Source of the DNA: an uncultured bacterium
GTDB taxonomy: Bacteria > Bacillota > Clostridia > Oscillospirales > Acutalibacteraceae
Direction of reading: 5' to 3'
Assembly: GCA_945949625.1 (NCBI GenBank)
Contig: CAMFFI010000073.1
Span: 1 to 6,180 of the forward strand
Length of the DNA: 6,180 nt
The notes below the pieces were generated by a model. The model was given only the letters and a program-made list of their open reading frames with translations, searched no databases and was not told where the DNA came from. The position numbers were made by a program, and so were the translations under genes. Below are positions 5,890 to 6,180 of the stretch, piece by piece; positions within the stretch are counted from its first letter, which is position 1, and every line of letters starts with the position of its first letter.

Positions 5890-6180
5890 ATGCATTCAAG
5901 AACAAAAATAACAGTCCGTTATGCCGAAACCGATAAAATGGGAATTGCCCACCACAGCGTTTATCCCGTTTGGTACGAGGTAGGCAGAACAGATTATATA
6001 AAAATGTTTGGTATGACCTATACTCAGGTTGAAGAGGCAGGAGTGCTGATGCCCCTTACAAATTTAAACTGTTCTTTTATTTTACCTGCAAGATACGAGG
6101 ACAATCTTATTATAAGAACAAAGGTAATGACTCTTTCAGCCGCAAGAATATCCTTCAGCTATTCTGTTAAAAAAATTAAC
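5890..6180 (+). CDS. Acyl-CoA thioesterase, YbgC/4HBT hotdog family, 3'-truncated by the window edge
   Basis: The frame is open for 97 codons to the window end. The product resembles single-domain hotdog thioesterases (usually about 130-140 residues) that hydrolyse acyl-CoA or acyl-ACP. The family motif is clear: RYAETDKMGIAHHSVYPVWYEVGR at residues 10-33, with D15 at the position of the catalytic Asp17 of Pseudomonas 4-hydroxybenzoyl-CoA thioesterase and H21-H22 after the MGI turn. Further blocks LNCSFILPARYEDNLIIRTKV and ISFSYSV fit the following beta strands. Substrate cannot be told from sequence. The ATG at 5890 has AAGGA at 5873-5877, a rather long 12-base spacing; a GTG at 5879 is in another frame and closes after ten codons. 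It begins 31 bases after gyrB with no terminator between, so it probably shares the gyrB transcript. Confidence 0.9.
   Translation, partial: MHSRTKITVRYAETDKMGIAHHSVYPVWYEVGRTDYIKMFGMTYTQVEEAGVLMPLTNLNCSFILPARYEDNLIIRTKVMTLSAARISFSYSVKKIN

Noticed and set aside
1..6180. DnaA boxes or an origin within the window
   Set aside because: I saw no clear TTATCCACA-type cluster on either strand. The origin in this type of cluster is expected near dnaA, upstream of the window.
1..6180. CRISPR array, tRNA, rRNA, insertion sequence or defence system
   Set aside because: Nearly all bases are accounted for by conserved genes. No regularly spaced repeats, RNA gene motifs, transposase or terminal inverted repeats were seen.

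Overview
This AT-rich window carries the chromosomal replication-origin gene cluster of a low-GC Gram-positive bacterium. The order dnaN - yaaA (S4 domain) - recF - remB (DUF370) - gyrB on one strand is the classical Bacillota arrangement known from Bacillus subtilis. Frequent AGA arginine codons, TTG starts with strong Shine-Dalgarno sequences, and the style of the proteins suggest a member of the Clostridia, possibly a gut Oscillospirales/Ruminococcaceae relative. The family-level placement is inference, not something the sequence proves.

Layout: positions 1-1007 hold the 3' nine-tenths of dnaN (sliding clamp). They are followed with overlap or short gaps by yaaA (997-1209), recF (best start 1240, end 2337) and remB (2337-2600). 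Between remB and gyrB, where B. subtilis has nothing comparable, there are two adjacent genes (2605-3372 and 3384-3704). Each encodes a small membrane protein with an N-terminal four-cysteine zinc ribbon of identical spacing and two transmembrane helices. A 144-bp non-coding gap (3705-3848) carries an imperfect palindrome and the gyrB ribosome binding site. Full-length gyrB (3849-5858) follows, and then the 5' part of a hotdog-fold acyl-CoA thioesterase (from 5890) that runs off the window. All genes are on the + strand, with no clear factor-independent terminator anywhere, so long co-transcription is likely.

How the genes fit together: DnaN, RecF and GyrB serve replication, recombinational repair at stalled forks and DNA supercoiling. 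YaaA is a small putative RNA-binding protein and RemB a small putative DNA-binding regulator, and both travel with this cluster in many Bacillota. The two zinc-ribbon membrane proteins and the thioesterase are the accessory, lineage-specific part. I found no phage, transposon, CRISPR array, RNA gene or evident novel multi-gene defence system. The least explained content is the zinc-ribbon pair and the palindrome upstream of gyrB.
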